From: an uncultured Limnohabitans sp.
GTDB taxonomy: Bacteria; Pseudomonadota; Gammaproteobacteria; Burkholderiales; Burkholderiaceae_C
DNA: 6,817 nucleotides
Direction of reading: 5' to 3'
NCBI RefSeq assembly: GCF_937889215.1
Contig: NZ_CALBEX010000306.1
Span: forward strand, 1 to 6,817
Shown here: positions 1 through 5,949 of the stretch, piece by piece
Layout: each line of letters opens with the position of its first letter
Numbering within the stretch: position 1 is the stretch's first letter
Position numbers and translations under genes: made by a program
The notes under the pieces: model-generated
Databases searched by the model: none
The model's input: the letters and a program-made list of their open reading frames with translations, nothing else
What the model was told of the DNA's origin: nothing

Positions 1-132
1 AAGCTGCTGGCCGGCTCACTGCCCGGTATCTGGCTGGGTGCTCGTTTGATGCACCGCACCCCGGAGCGCTTGGTGCGCGCCATCCTTTCTCTCTTGCTGG
101 CCTGGGCTGGCACCAAACTGGTTTTGATCTGA
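1..132 (+). CDS. TauE/SafE-family membrane permease, C-terminal fragment
   Basis: Frame 1 is open from the first base to a TGA at 130-132, giving 43 residues of a protein that begins outside the window. The fragment has a Gly/Leu-rich hydrophobic start (LLAGSLPGIWLGARL), a short basic loop (MHRTPERLVR), then a hydrophobic helix ending LLLAWAGTKLVLI. A Gly-rich helix, a charged loop with PE..LVR, and a last helix ending almost at the stop is the usual C-terminus of TauE/SafE (DUF81) permeases, which export or import sulfite, organosulfonates or other small anions. It ends 9 nt before cysI, so it is probably co-transcribed with the sulfate reduction genes and may move a sulfur anion. The substrate is an inference. 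The family call rests on only 43 residues and on context. Confidence 0.72.
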   Translation, partial: KLLAGSLPGIWLGARLMHRTPERLVRAILSLLLAWAGTKLVLI

Positions 133-141
133 GTTTTTCCT

Positions 142-1947
142 ATGTACCAATACACCGAATTTGACAAACAGTTCGTGCGCGCCCGCGCCGCACAACACCG
201 CGACCAACTTGAACGCTTTGAAGCTGGGCAGCTGACCGGCGACGAGTTCAAACCCCTGCGCCTGCAAAACGGCTGGTACGTACAGCGCTACGCCCCCATG
301 CTGCGCGTGGCCGTGCCTTATGGCGAAATCTCGGCCCCTCAGCTCCAAGTGCTGGCCCAAATCGCCCGCGACTACGACACACCCGACGCCGCGCTGCTGG
401 CCGAAGCCCAGGCCACGCAAGACAAAATTGCAGGCATGGCCCCGAAGCTGACCACCAATTACGGCCACTTCACCACACGCCAAAACGTGCAGTTCAACTG
501 GATTCCCCTGTCCAAATCGGCCGACGTGATGGACCTGCTGGCCAGCGTGAACCTGCACGGCATCCAGACCAGCGGCAACTGCATCCGCAACACCACCACC
601 GACGAGCTGGCCGGTGTGGCGGTGGACGAGGTGGTCGATCCCCGCCCTTATGCCGAACTGATACGCCAGTGGAGCACGCTGCACCCCGAGTTCGCGTTTT
701 TGCCGCGCAAATTCAAGATCGCCATCACAGGCGCACTGGAAGACCGCGCCGCCATTGGCTGGCACGACGTGGGCTTGCAGATGGTCAAGAACAGCGCGGG
801 GGAGATCGGTTTCAAAGTGCAAGTGGGCGGCGGCATGGGCCGCACGCCCATGGTGGGCTCCGTGATCCGCGAGTTCCTGCCCTGGCACCAGATCATGAAT
901 TACCTCGAAGCCGTGATTCGCGTCTACAACCGCTGGGGCCGCCGCGACAACCTGTACAAGGCCCGCATCAAGATTTTGGTCAAGGCCGAAGGCCAGCGTT
1001 ACTTTGACGAAGTCGAATCCGAATACCAGGACATTCTGGTCAAAGACGGCGGTCTGCACACCATCCCACAAGCCGAATTCGACCGCGTGGCCGCCTGCTT
1101 TGCTGCGCCTGCACTCAACTTGCCATCCAGCATCGCGCAATGGGTGGCCAAGGCCGAAGCCGACGTCAGCATCGAAGCGGCCAAGACCACGGCCTTTGCC
1201 CGTTGGATCTCGCAAAACGTCAAGCCTCACCAGAACCCGGCCCTGCGTGCCGTGAGTTTGTCCTTCAAGCGCCCGGGCCAAGCGCCGGGCGATGCCACCG
1301 CCGACCAGCTCGATGCCGCTGCGGCGCTGGTCGCCAAATACTCCGCTGGCGAAGCCCGCGTGACCCACACCCAAAACCTGGTGCTGCCTTGGGTGCGCTT
1401 GGACCAGCTGCACGCCCTGTGGCTCGAAGCCAAAGCGCTCGGCTTGGCCCAGCCCAACATCGGTTTGCTGACCGACATGATCGCCTGCCCCGGCGGCGAT
1501 TACTGCGCCCTGGCCAATGCCCGCTCGCTGCCTTTGGCCGCCGCCATCACCGAGCGCTACCAGGACTTGGATGAGCTCAACGACCTGGGCCACATCGACT
1601 TCCACATCAGCGGCTGCATCAACTCCTGCGGTCACCACCATTCGGGCCACATCGGCATTTTGGGCGTGGACAAAGACGGCAAGGAGTGGTACCAGGTCAC
1701 GCTGGGCGGCTCTGACGGCAAAGCGCTGTCAGGCCCCACCACCCCCGGCAAAGTGGTCGGCCCTTCGTTCTCTTCGTTTGAGGTGCCCGACGTGATCGAA
1801 GCGATTTTGGACACCTACAAGGCCCTGCGCCAGCCCGCTACAGGTCGCCACGAATACTTCATCGAAACCTTGCGCCGTGTAGGCCAGGACCCGTTCAAGG
1901 CGGCAGCCAATGCGGCCCGTCACCCTGCAGAAGAACAGACCACCTGA
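142..1947 (+). CDS. cysI: Siroheme [4Fe-4S] sulfite (nitrite/sulfite) reductase hemoprotein
   Basis: 601 residues. It should catalyse six-electron reduction of sulfite to sulfide in the cytoplasm. The [4Fe-4S]/siroheme ligands are all visible: C449-x5-C455 (ACPGGDYC) and C492-x3-C496 (SGCINSCG). Anion-binding residues matching E. coli CysI Arg83, Arg153, Lys215 and Lys217 appear as R113 (in FTTRQN), R149 (in CIRN), and K190 and K192 (in LPRKFK). Two ferredoxin-like half domains are recognisable, near residues 50-120 and about 365-420. Length is a little above the 570 residues of E. coli CysI. No CysJ flavoprotein gene is adjacent; the next gene is DUF934, an arrangement also known in Pseudomonas. 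The ATG at 142 fits the family N-terminus (MYQY, then LRLQNG, then LRVAVPYG), but upstream bases are pyrimidine-rich with no clear Shine-Dalgarno, so translation may be coupled to the permease ending 9 nt before. Assimilatory nitrite reduction is a less likely alternative, given the cys neighbours. Confidence 0.96.
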   Translation: MYQYTEFDKQFVRARAAQHRDQLERFEAGQLTGDEFKPLRLQNGWYVQRYAPMLRVAVPYGEISAPQLQVLAQIARDYDTPDAALLAEAQATQDKIAGMAPKLTTNYGHFTTRQNVQFNWIPLSKSADVMDLLASVNLHGIQTSGNCIRNTTTDELAGVAVDEVVDPRPYAELIRQWSTLHPEFAFLPRKFKIAITGALEDRAAIGWHDVGLQMVKNSAGEIGFKVQVGGGMGRTPMVGSVIREFLPWHQIMNYLEAVIRVYNRWGRRDNLYKARIKILVKAEGQRYFDEVESEYQDILVKDGGLHTIPQAEFDRVAACFAAPALNLPSSIAQWVAKAEADVSIEAAKTTAFARWISQNVKPHQNPALRAVSLSFKRPGQAPGDATADQLDAAAALVAKYSAGEARVTHTQNLVLPWVRLDQLHALWLEAKALGLAQPNIGLLTDMIACPGGDYCALANARSLPLAAAITERYQDLDELNDLGHIDFHISGCINSCGHHHSGHIGILGVDKDGKEWYQVTLGGSDGKALSGPTTPGKVVGPSFSSFEVPDVIEAILDTYKALRQPATGRHEYFIETLRRVGQDPFKAAANAARHPAEEQTT

Positions 1948-1965
1948 ACGCCGGAAAAACACCGC

Positions 1966-2343
1966 ATGAAAATCATTCCCTTCTCAGAACACCAAGCGTT
2001 TGAATCGCCCGCCGTCATCACCCTGGCCAACGACGTGGACCCGCGCAGCCTCGACCTGATTGGCGTGACGCGCATCGACCTGCAGTTCCCCAAGTTCACC
2101 GACGGCCGCGCCTACAGCCAAGCTTTTTTGCTGCGCCGCCGCTTAGGCTTTTCGGGCGAGCTGCGCGCCACGGGCGAAGTGCTGATCGACCAGCTGGTAC
2201 AGATGCAGCGCACCGGCTTTGACGTGGCCGTGCTGCGCGAAGGTTTAGACGCAACGGCTGCGCAACGCCAGTTCGACCGCTTTGCTGGCTTTTACCAAGG
2301 TTCAGCCGTGGGTACAAAGCCTCACTTTGCCGAGGCCGCGTGA
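1966..2343 (+). CDS. DUF934 protein associated with CysI
   Basis: 125 residues. The family signature is clear: FPKFTDGR at residues 41-48, then AYSQAFLLRRRLGFSGELRA and a DQL...QRTGFD segment near 75-86. DUF934 proteins regularly sit directly after this type of cysI in proteobacteria, and some pipelines label them as an oxidoreductase likely involved in sulfite reduction; I know of no established biochemical role. This copy has no cysteine at all, so it cannot bind an Fe-S cluster through Cys or use a redox disulfide. No signal peptide or membrane segment is seen. It starts 18 nt after cysI with a GGAAAA tract at 1953-1958 at suitable spacing, and its stop overlaps the cysH start by one base (TGATG), implying translational coupling. 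A structural or assembly role for CysI is an inference. Confidence 0.9.
   Translation: MKIIPFSEHQAFESPAVITLANDVDPRSLDLIGVTRIDLQFPKFTDGRAYSQAFLLRRRLGFSGELRATGEVLIDQLVQMQRTGFDVAVLREGLDATAAQRQFDRFAGFYQGSAVGTKPHFAEAA
2332..2335 (+). promoter_or_regulatory. Ribosome binding site for cysH inside the DUF934 end
   Basis: GAGG lies 7 nt before the ATG at 2343, within the last codons of the DUF934 gene. It favours ATG 2343 over the adjacent GTG 2340 and fits translational coupling across the TGATG overlap. Confidence 0.55.
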
Positions 2344-3098
2344 TGACCTCGTCTTTGATCTCATCGCGCAGCACCCCGGCCAAAGCCACCGAACAAAACG
2401 CCAAGGCCAGCCCCGAATTTGCGGACAAATTGGCCGAGACCCAGGCCTTGCTGCAACGCGCTGCCGCCAATTTCACCCCGGTCACCCAAGCCTCCAGCCT
2501 GGGCGCCGAAGACGTGGTGATCACGCACCTGATCAACAGCCTGCAGCTGAACATTTCGGTGTTCGTGCTGGAGACCGGCGCACTGCACACCGAAACCCTG
2601 GCCTTGCTGGAGCGCACGCAAGCGCATTCGCGAGCGCCCATCCAAATCTTCCGCCCGGTTGCTGAATCCGTGATCCAGTTCGTGCGCGACAAAGGCCAAG
2701 ACGCGATGTACCAGAGCATCGCGATGCGCAAAGAATGCTGCGGCGTGCGCAAAATGGAGCCACTAACCCGCGCCCTGCATGGCCAGAAAGCCTGGATCAC
2801 GGGGCTGCGTCAAGAGCAGTCCAGCACCCGCGCCGAAGTGCCGATGCTGGACGACAGCGAAGTCGCCACCAAGGACTTGTACAAATTCAACCCACTGGCC
2901 CGCTGGACTTGGGGAGACGTGTGGCACTACATCGCCACGAACCAGGTGGACTACAACCCGTTGCACGACCAGTTTTTCCCGAGCATTGGCTGCGCCCCTT
3001 GCACCCGTGCCATCAGCCTGGGCGAAGCATTCCGGGCTGGCCGCTGGTGGTGGGAAGACGAGGCGGCAAAGGAATGTGGGCTGCACGTCAAGAAATGA
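2343..3098 (+). CDS. cysH: Adenylyl-sulfate (APS) reductase, [4Fe-4S], thioredoxin-dependent
   Basis: 251 residues. Reduces APS to sulfite and AMP in the cytoplasm. The nucleotide-binding segment SSLGAEDVV starts at residue 51, with ETGALH at 77-82 and GLRQEQS at 154-160. Two cysteine pairs, C132-C133 (KECCGVRK) and C217-x2-C220 (GCAPCT), are the [4Fe-4S] ligands that mark the APS-specific subfamily; enterobacterial PAPS reductases lack them. The catalytic Cys is C245 in the C-terminal ECGLH. So although cysH is often annotated as PAPS reductase, the substrate here is predicted to be APS, in line with the absence of cysC. The ATG at 2343 overlaps the DUF934 stop by one base. A GTG at 2340 is in frame directly before it, but GAGG at 2332-2335 is better spaced from the ATG. 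A 102-nt gap with a REP pair follows. Confidence 0.95.
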   Translation: MTSSLISSRSTPAKATEQNAKASPEFADKLAETQALLQRAAANFTPVTQASSLGAEDVVITHLINSLQLNISVFVLETGALHTETLALLERTQAHSRAPIQIFRPVAESVIQFVRDKGQDAMYQSIAMRKECCGVRKMEPLTRALHGQKAWITGLRQEQSSTRAEVPMLDDSEVATKDLYKFNPLARWTWGDVWHYIATNQVDYNPLHDQFFPSIGCAPCTRAISLGEAFRAGRWWWEDEAAKECGLHVKK

Positions 3099-3105
3099 AT
3101 CCCTC

Positions 3106-3131
3106 GTAGGTCGGTGGCTTCAGCCCCGACA
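3106..3131 (+). repeat. Left REP unit (forward)
   Basis: GTAG head at 3106-3109, then stem GTCGG (3110-3114), bulged T (3115), GGC (3116-3118), loop TTCA (3119-3122), GCC (3123-3125) and CCGAC (3126-3130). The single-base bulge in an otherwise paired stem is typical of REP units. Confidence 0.72.
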
Positions 3132-3150
3132 TTGAGCCCGAAAAGACAGA

Positions 3151-3176
3151 TGTCGGGGCTAAAGCCACTGACCTGC
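3151..3176 (-). repeat. Right REP unit (inverted)
   Basis: On the minus strand it reads GCAG head, then a stem of the same design as the left unit: GTCAG, bulged T, GGC, loop TTTA, GCC, CCGAC. It differs from the left unit at three of 26 positions. Two of these become G-T pairs in the long stem, so pairing is mostly kept. Beyond the head, at 3177-3190, lies a second outer TCGTAGG copy. Confidence 0.7.
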
Positions 3177-3200
3177 AAATACCCCTACGAAGATCCAAAC

Positions 3201-4130
3201 ATGAACGCCACGACACAAACCGAGTTGCACACCCTGAGCAACAGCCACCTCGACGCGCTGGAAGAAGAAACCATCTTCATCTTGCGCGAAGTCGCCGCTG
3301 CCTTCGAGCGCCCCACCCTCTTGTTTTCGGGAGGCAAGGACTCGCTGGTCATGCTCAAGTGCGCCGAAAAAGCTTTCGGCGCGGGCCGCATCCCCTACCC
3401 GCTGCTCATGATCGACACCGGCCACAACTTCACCGAAGTGACCGACTTCCGCGATTCACGCGCCAAAGAACTGGGTGCCGAGCTGATCGTACGCAGCGTC
3501 GAAGACTCCATGAAAAAAGGCACCGTGCGCCTGGCCCACCCCGGCGAAAGCCGCAACGTGCACCAGTCCGTCACGCTGCTTGAAGCGATTGAAGAGTTCC
3601 GCTTTGACGCGCTGATCGGCGGCGCGCGCCGTGACGAAGAAAAAGCCCGTGCCAAAGAACGCATCTTTTCTCACCGTGACAGCTTTGGCCAATGGCAGCC
3701 CAAGGCCCAGCGTCCCGAGCTGTGGAAGCTGTTCAACCACAAACTGCAGCCCGGCGAGCACTTTCGTGTGTTCCCCATCAGCAACTGGACCGAGCTGGAC
3801 GTGTGGCAATACATTGCCCGCGAACGGATTGCGCTGCCGTCCATCTACTACACGCACAAGCGCGAAGTGGTGGACCGCCGGGGCCTCTTGGTGCCGGTGA
3901 CCGAGCTGACCCAGCCCAAAGACGGTGAAGAAGTCGTGGTGCGCGACGTGCGTTTCCGCACCGTGGGGGACATCACCTGCACCTGCCCGGTGGAGAGCAC
4001 CGCGTCCACGCCTGAGCAGATCGTGATCGAGACGCTGGCGGCTGATGTGAGCGAACGCGGCGCGACCCGCATGGACGACAAGACATCCGAGGCTTCGATG
4101 GAGAAGCGCAAAAAAGACGGCTATTTCTGA
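3201..4130 (+). CDS. cysD: Sulfate adenylyltransferase subunit 2 (ATP sulfurylase, small subunit)
   Basis: 309 residues, close to the 302 of E. coli CysD. It carries out adenylation of sulfate by ATP to give APS and pyrophosphate, in complex with the GTPase CysN. The PP-loop SGGKDS is at residues 43-48, the conserved GGARRDEEKARAKERIFS stretch begins at residue 140, and the FPISNWTELDVWQYI and C-terminal KRKKDGYF segments are typical. The frame is open upstream to an ATG at 3114, but those extra 29 codons would be read through the REP pair and are not family-like. The ATG at 3201 gives the expected N-terminus (Met-Asn-Ala, then LDALEEETIFILREV). Its ribosome binding site is weak: GAAG at 3189-3192, at the edge of the repeat. 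cysN follows after 17 nt. Confidence 0.96.
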   Translation: MNATTQTELHTLSNSHLDALEEETIFILREVAAAFERPTLLFSGGKDSLVMLKCAEKAFGAGRIPYPLLMIDTGHNFTEVTDFRDSRAKELGAELIVRSVEDSMKKGTVRLAHPGESRNVHQSVTLLEAIEEFRFDALIGGARRDEEKARAKERIFSHRDSFGQWQPKAQRPELWKLFNHKLQPGEHFRVFPISNWTELDVWQYIARERIALPSIYYTHKREVVDRRGLLVPVTELTQPKDGEEVVVRDVRFRTVGDITCTCPVESTASTPEQIVIETLAADVSERGATRMDDKTSEASMEKRKKDGYF

Positions 4131-4134
4131 TCAC

Positions 4135-4140
4135 GGGGGA
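4135..4140 (+). promoter_or_regulatory. Ribosome binding site for cysN
   Basis: GGGGGA ends 7 nt before the ATG at 4148, in the 17-nt cysD-cysN gap. It is one of the stronger Shine-Dalgarno-like sequences in the window and supports this start. Confidence 0.6.
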
Positions 4141-4147
4141 ACCACAC

Positions 4148-5428
4148 ATGCACAACGACAAACATTTCTCAGCCCTCAAATTCATCACCTGCGGCTCGGT
4201 CGACGACGGCAAGAGCACGCTGATTGGCCGACTGCTGGTCGACACCAAGGCCGTGCTGCAAGACCACTTGGCGGGCGTGCAGCGCTCAGGCGAGACCGAC
4301 TTGGCCCTGCTGACCGACGGCTTGAGCGCCGAGCGTGAGCAAGGCATCACCATCGACGTGGCTTACCGTTACTTCAACACCGAATCGCGCAAGTTCATCA
4401 TCGGTGACGCGCCCGGCCACGAACAGTACACCCGCAACATGGTCACCGCCGCATCGAGCGCCGACGCCGCCGTGGTGCTGGTCGATGCGATCAAGCTCGA
4501 CTGGTCCAACCCCGACTTGCAACTGCTGCCGCAAACCCGCCGCCACTCGCTGCTGGTGAATATGCTGCGCGTGCCATCCATCGTGTTCGCCATCAACAAG
4601 CTCGACGCCGTGGCCGATGCCACCGTGGCCTACAACAACATCGCAGGCGCTTTAAATAAGTTCGCCCAAGAGGCGGGCATCACCGTCACCGCCATGGTGC
4701 CCGTGTCGGCTCTGAAGGGCTGGAACGTGGTGACCACCGAAAACAACGACCAAACCGACTGGTGCGGCTACACCGGCCCCAGCTTGCTCAGCATCCTCGA
4801 AGACCTGCCGGTCACGCCCGCTGAGACCGACGTGGCCTTCAGCTTCCCGGTGCAGTGGGTCGAAAAGTTTCATGACTCCGGCGTGACCACCCAAGGCCGC
4901 CGCGTGTTCTGGGGCCGCGTGGCCACGGGCAGCGTCGCGCCGGGCCAGACCGTCAAAGTGTTCCCCAGCGGCCAGACCGCCGTGGTCTCGCAGGTGCTGA
5001 GCGCCACCCGCCAGCCGCAAAACAAAGCCGCTGGTCACAGCGCAGGCCTCGTGCTGGACCGCGAAGTGGACGTGTCGCGGGGCGACTGGCTTCTGGCAGA
5101 ACAAGGCGGCCCCGAAGGCCAGCGCCAGCTGAGCACCACCATCGCCTGGATGGACGACGAGCCTTTGGTGGCCGGTCGCGTGTATTGGGCGCTGCACGGC
5201 CACCGCTGGGTCAAAGCGCGGGTGCAGCGCGTGGTGCACCGCCTGAACGTGAACACCCTGGCCGAGGAAGATGCCACCGAGCTGCTCCCCAACGCCATCG
5301 GCCATGTGACGCTGGCCCTGCAAGAGCCTTTGGCCACCCTGCCTTTTGCGCAGTCGCGCATTTTGGGCGCGCTCGTGCTGGTGGACACGGCCAGCCACAA
5401 GACCTCGGGGGCCGTGCTGGTCAACTGA
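4148..5428 (+). CDS. cysN: Sulfate adenylyltransferase subunit 1 (ATP sulfurylase GTPase subunit)
   Basis: 426 residues. A translation-factor-type GTPase whose GTP hydrolysis drives the unfavourable formation of APS by CysD. The G motifs are present: P-loop GSVDDGKS at residues 16-23, DAPGH at 87-91, NKLD at 150-153 and SALKG at 187-191. EF-Tu-like beta-barrel domains follow from about residue 230 (FPVQWVEKF, then GRRVFWGRVATGSV). It is shorter than E. coli CysN (475). It has no APS kinase (CysC) domain fused at the C-terminus, unlike bifunctional CysNC or NodQ, and no cysC follows. That agrees with direct APS reduction by the upstream CysH. It ends the sulfate cluster proper; no intrinsic terminator is seen after it. 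Confidence 0.96.
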   Translation: MHNDKHFSALKFITCGSVDDGKSTLIGRLLVDTKAVLQDHLAGVQRSGETDLALLTDGLSAEREQGITIDVAYRYFNTESRKFIIGDAPGHEQYTRNMVTAASSADAAVVLVDAIKLDWSNPDLQLLPQTRRHSLLVNMLRVPSIVFAINKLDAVADATVAYNNIAGALNKFAQEAGITVTAMVPVSALKGWNVVTTENNDQTDWCGYTGPSLLSILEDLPVTPAETDVAFSFPVQWVEKFHDSGVTTQGRRVFWGRVATGSVAPGQTVKVFPSGQTAVVSQVLSATRQPQNKAAGHSAGLVLDREVDVSRGDWLLAEQGGPEGQRQLSTTIAWMDDEPLVAGRVYWALHGHRWVKARVQRVVHRLNVNTLAEEDATELLPNAIGHVTLALQEPLATLPFAQSRILGALVLVDTASHKTSGAVLVN

Positions 5429-5570
5429 AACGCCAGCTCAAATCTGCAGCCCAAAGCCCTGCTGGCCTCATAGACACCGCCAGCCGGGCCCCCGGGTGCC
5501 CCTGAATCCCCCTTAAAATGTCTAGTCCGCGTGGTTTGGCTGCGCAAAACTCCTTCACTCCAAGTCCATC
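5429..5570. other. Intergenic region between cysN and fdxA
   Basis: 142 nt without a gene. It holds a GC-rich self-complementary patch at 5484-5495 (CCGGG and CCCGG arms) with no U-tract, then an AT-rich spot at 5513-5519. The region probably carries the fdxA promoter. No repeat or RNA gene is recognised. Confidence 0.5.
5514..5519 (+). promoter_or_regulatory. Possible -10 element for fdxA
   Basis: TAAAAT matches five of six bases of the TATAAT consensus and stands out in a GC-rich gap, about 50 nt before the fdxA ATG. No convincing -35 box is found 16-18 nt upstream; those bases are C/G-rich. It is either a promoter relying on an activator or a chance match. Confidence 0.25.
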
Positions 5571-5900
5571 ATGACCCACGTTGTTTCCGAATCCTGTATC
5601 CAATGCAAATACACCGACTGTGTGGACGTTTGCCCCGTGGATTGCTTTCGCGAAGGCCCCAACTTCCTGACCATCGACCCCGATGAGTGCATCGACTGCG
5701 CCGTGTGTATCCCCGAGTGCCCCGTAAACGCGATCTTTGCCGAGGAAGACCTGCCTGCCGACCAACAGCACATGACCCAGCTGAACGCTGAGCTGGCCCT
5801 GCTGCCCGGCTGGAAAAGCATCACCAAGCGCAAAACCCCTATGCCCAACGCCGACGAGTGGAAAGACAAGACCGGCAAGTTGTCTGAGCTGATCCGCTGA
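5571..5900 (+). CDS. fdxA: Seven-iron ferredoxin, [3Fe-4S][4Fe-4S] (Azotobacter FdI type)
   Basis: 109 residues, a small soluble electron carrier close to Azotobacter vinelandii ferredoxin I (106 residues). Cysteines at 9, 12, 17, 21, 25, 40, 43, 46 and 50 match that protein one for one, offset by the initiator Met. By that alignment C9, C17 and C50 bind the [3Fe-4S] cluster, C21, C40, C43 and C46 bind the [4Fe-4S] cluster, and C12 and C25 are free. The C-terminal extension ([11 protein letters not shown], later GKLSELIR) is also typical. No clear Shine-Dalgarno precedes the ATG at 5571, but the N-terminus [17 protein letters not shown] is the family form. It is followed by a strong terminator and then by a ferredoxin-NADP reductase gene, its likely redox partner. 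A supply of electrons to CysI is possible but unproven. Confidence 0.96.
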   Translation: MTHVVSESCIQCKYTDCVDVCPVDCFREGPNFLTIDPDECIDCAVCIPECPVNAIFAEEDLPADQQHMTQLNAELALLPGWKSITKRKTPMPNADEWKDKTGKLSELIR

Positions 5901-5911
5901 ACGTTCTGAAG

Positions 5912-5934
5912 AGCCGAATGGTTCGGCTTTTTTT
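5912..5934 (+). terminator. Rho-independent terminator after fdxA
   Basis: Perfect 7-bp stem AGCCGAA (5912-5918) and TTCGGCT (5922-5928) with a TGG loop and a run of seven T (5928-5934). It lies 11 nt after the fdxA stop and only 15 nt before the next start codon. Confidence 0.92.
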
Positions 5935-5949
5935 CGCCATTCACCCCAC

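Larger units (their letters stand above)
3104..3190. repeat. REP/BIME-like inverted repeat pair between cysH and cysD
   Basis: Nearly the whole cysH-cysD gap is two head-to-head copies of a short repeat. Bases 3106-3131 pair with 3151-3176 to make a 26-bp stem (23 Watson-Crick pairs, 2 G-T pairs, 1 C-A mismatch) around a 19-nt loop. Each arm is also an imperfect hairpin by itself, with a GTAG or GCAG tetranucleotide at its outer 5' side. GTAG-headed imperfect palindromes in inverted pairs are the hallmark of REP sequences mobilised by RAYT (TnpA_REP) transposases, and the pair resembles a BIME. An outer 7-nt inverted repeat, TCGTAGG at 3104-3110 and CCTACGA at 3184-3190, bounds the element. 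There is no U-tract, so it is not a standard terminator. In the transcript it could shield the 3' end of the upstream genes or lower read-through into cysD; both effects are inferred. Confidence 0.8.

Noticed and set aside
16..1650. A 544-codon open frame on the minus strand opposite cysI
   Set aside because: The opposite + frame encodes a full CysI with all ligands. The minus translation is low-complexity (rich in Gly, Ala, Val, His, Gln), matches no family I recognise, and is what GC-rich codon bias produces opposite a real gene.
2340..2342. GTG at 2340 as the cysH start
   Set aside because: It is directly followed by an in-frame ATG at 2343 that is 7 nt from GAGG; the difference is one residue and ATG is the better start.
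3106..3176. The cysH-cysD inverted repeat as a CRISPR fragment, attenuator or intrinsic terminator
   Set aside because: There are only two units and they are inverted, not direct repeats with spacers. No U-tract follows, and no leader peptide is seen. The GTAG-headed bulged hairpins fit REP units better.
3114..3200. N-terminal extension of cysD starting at ATG 3114
   Set aside because: The extra 29 codons run through the REP pair and do not resemble CysD. The ATG at 3201 gives the normal family length and N-terminus.
4652..5398. A 248-codon open frame on the minus strand opposite cysN
   Set aside because: Composition is the His/Gly/Ala/Gln-rich type of an antisense shadow, and it lies wholly within the well-supported CysN frame.
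5484..5502. GC-rich self-complementary patch after cysN as a terminator
   Set aside because: The possible stems are only 4-5 bp, compete with each other, and are not followed by a T run.
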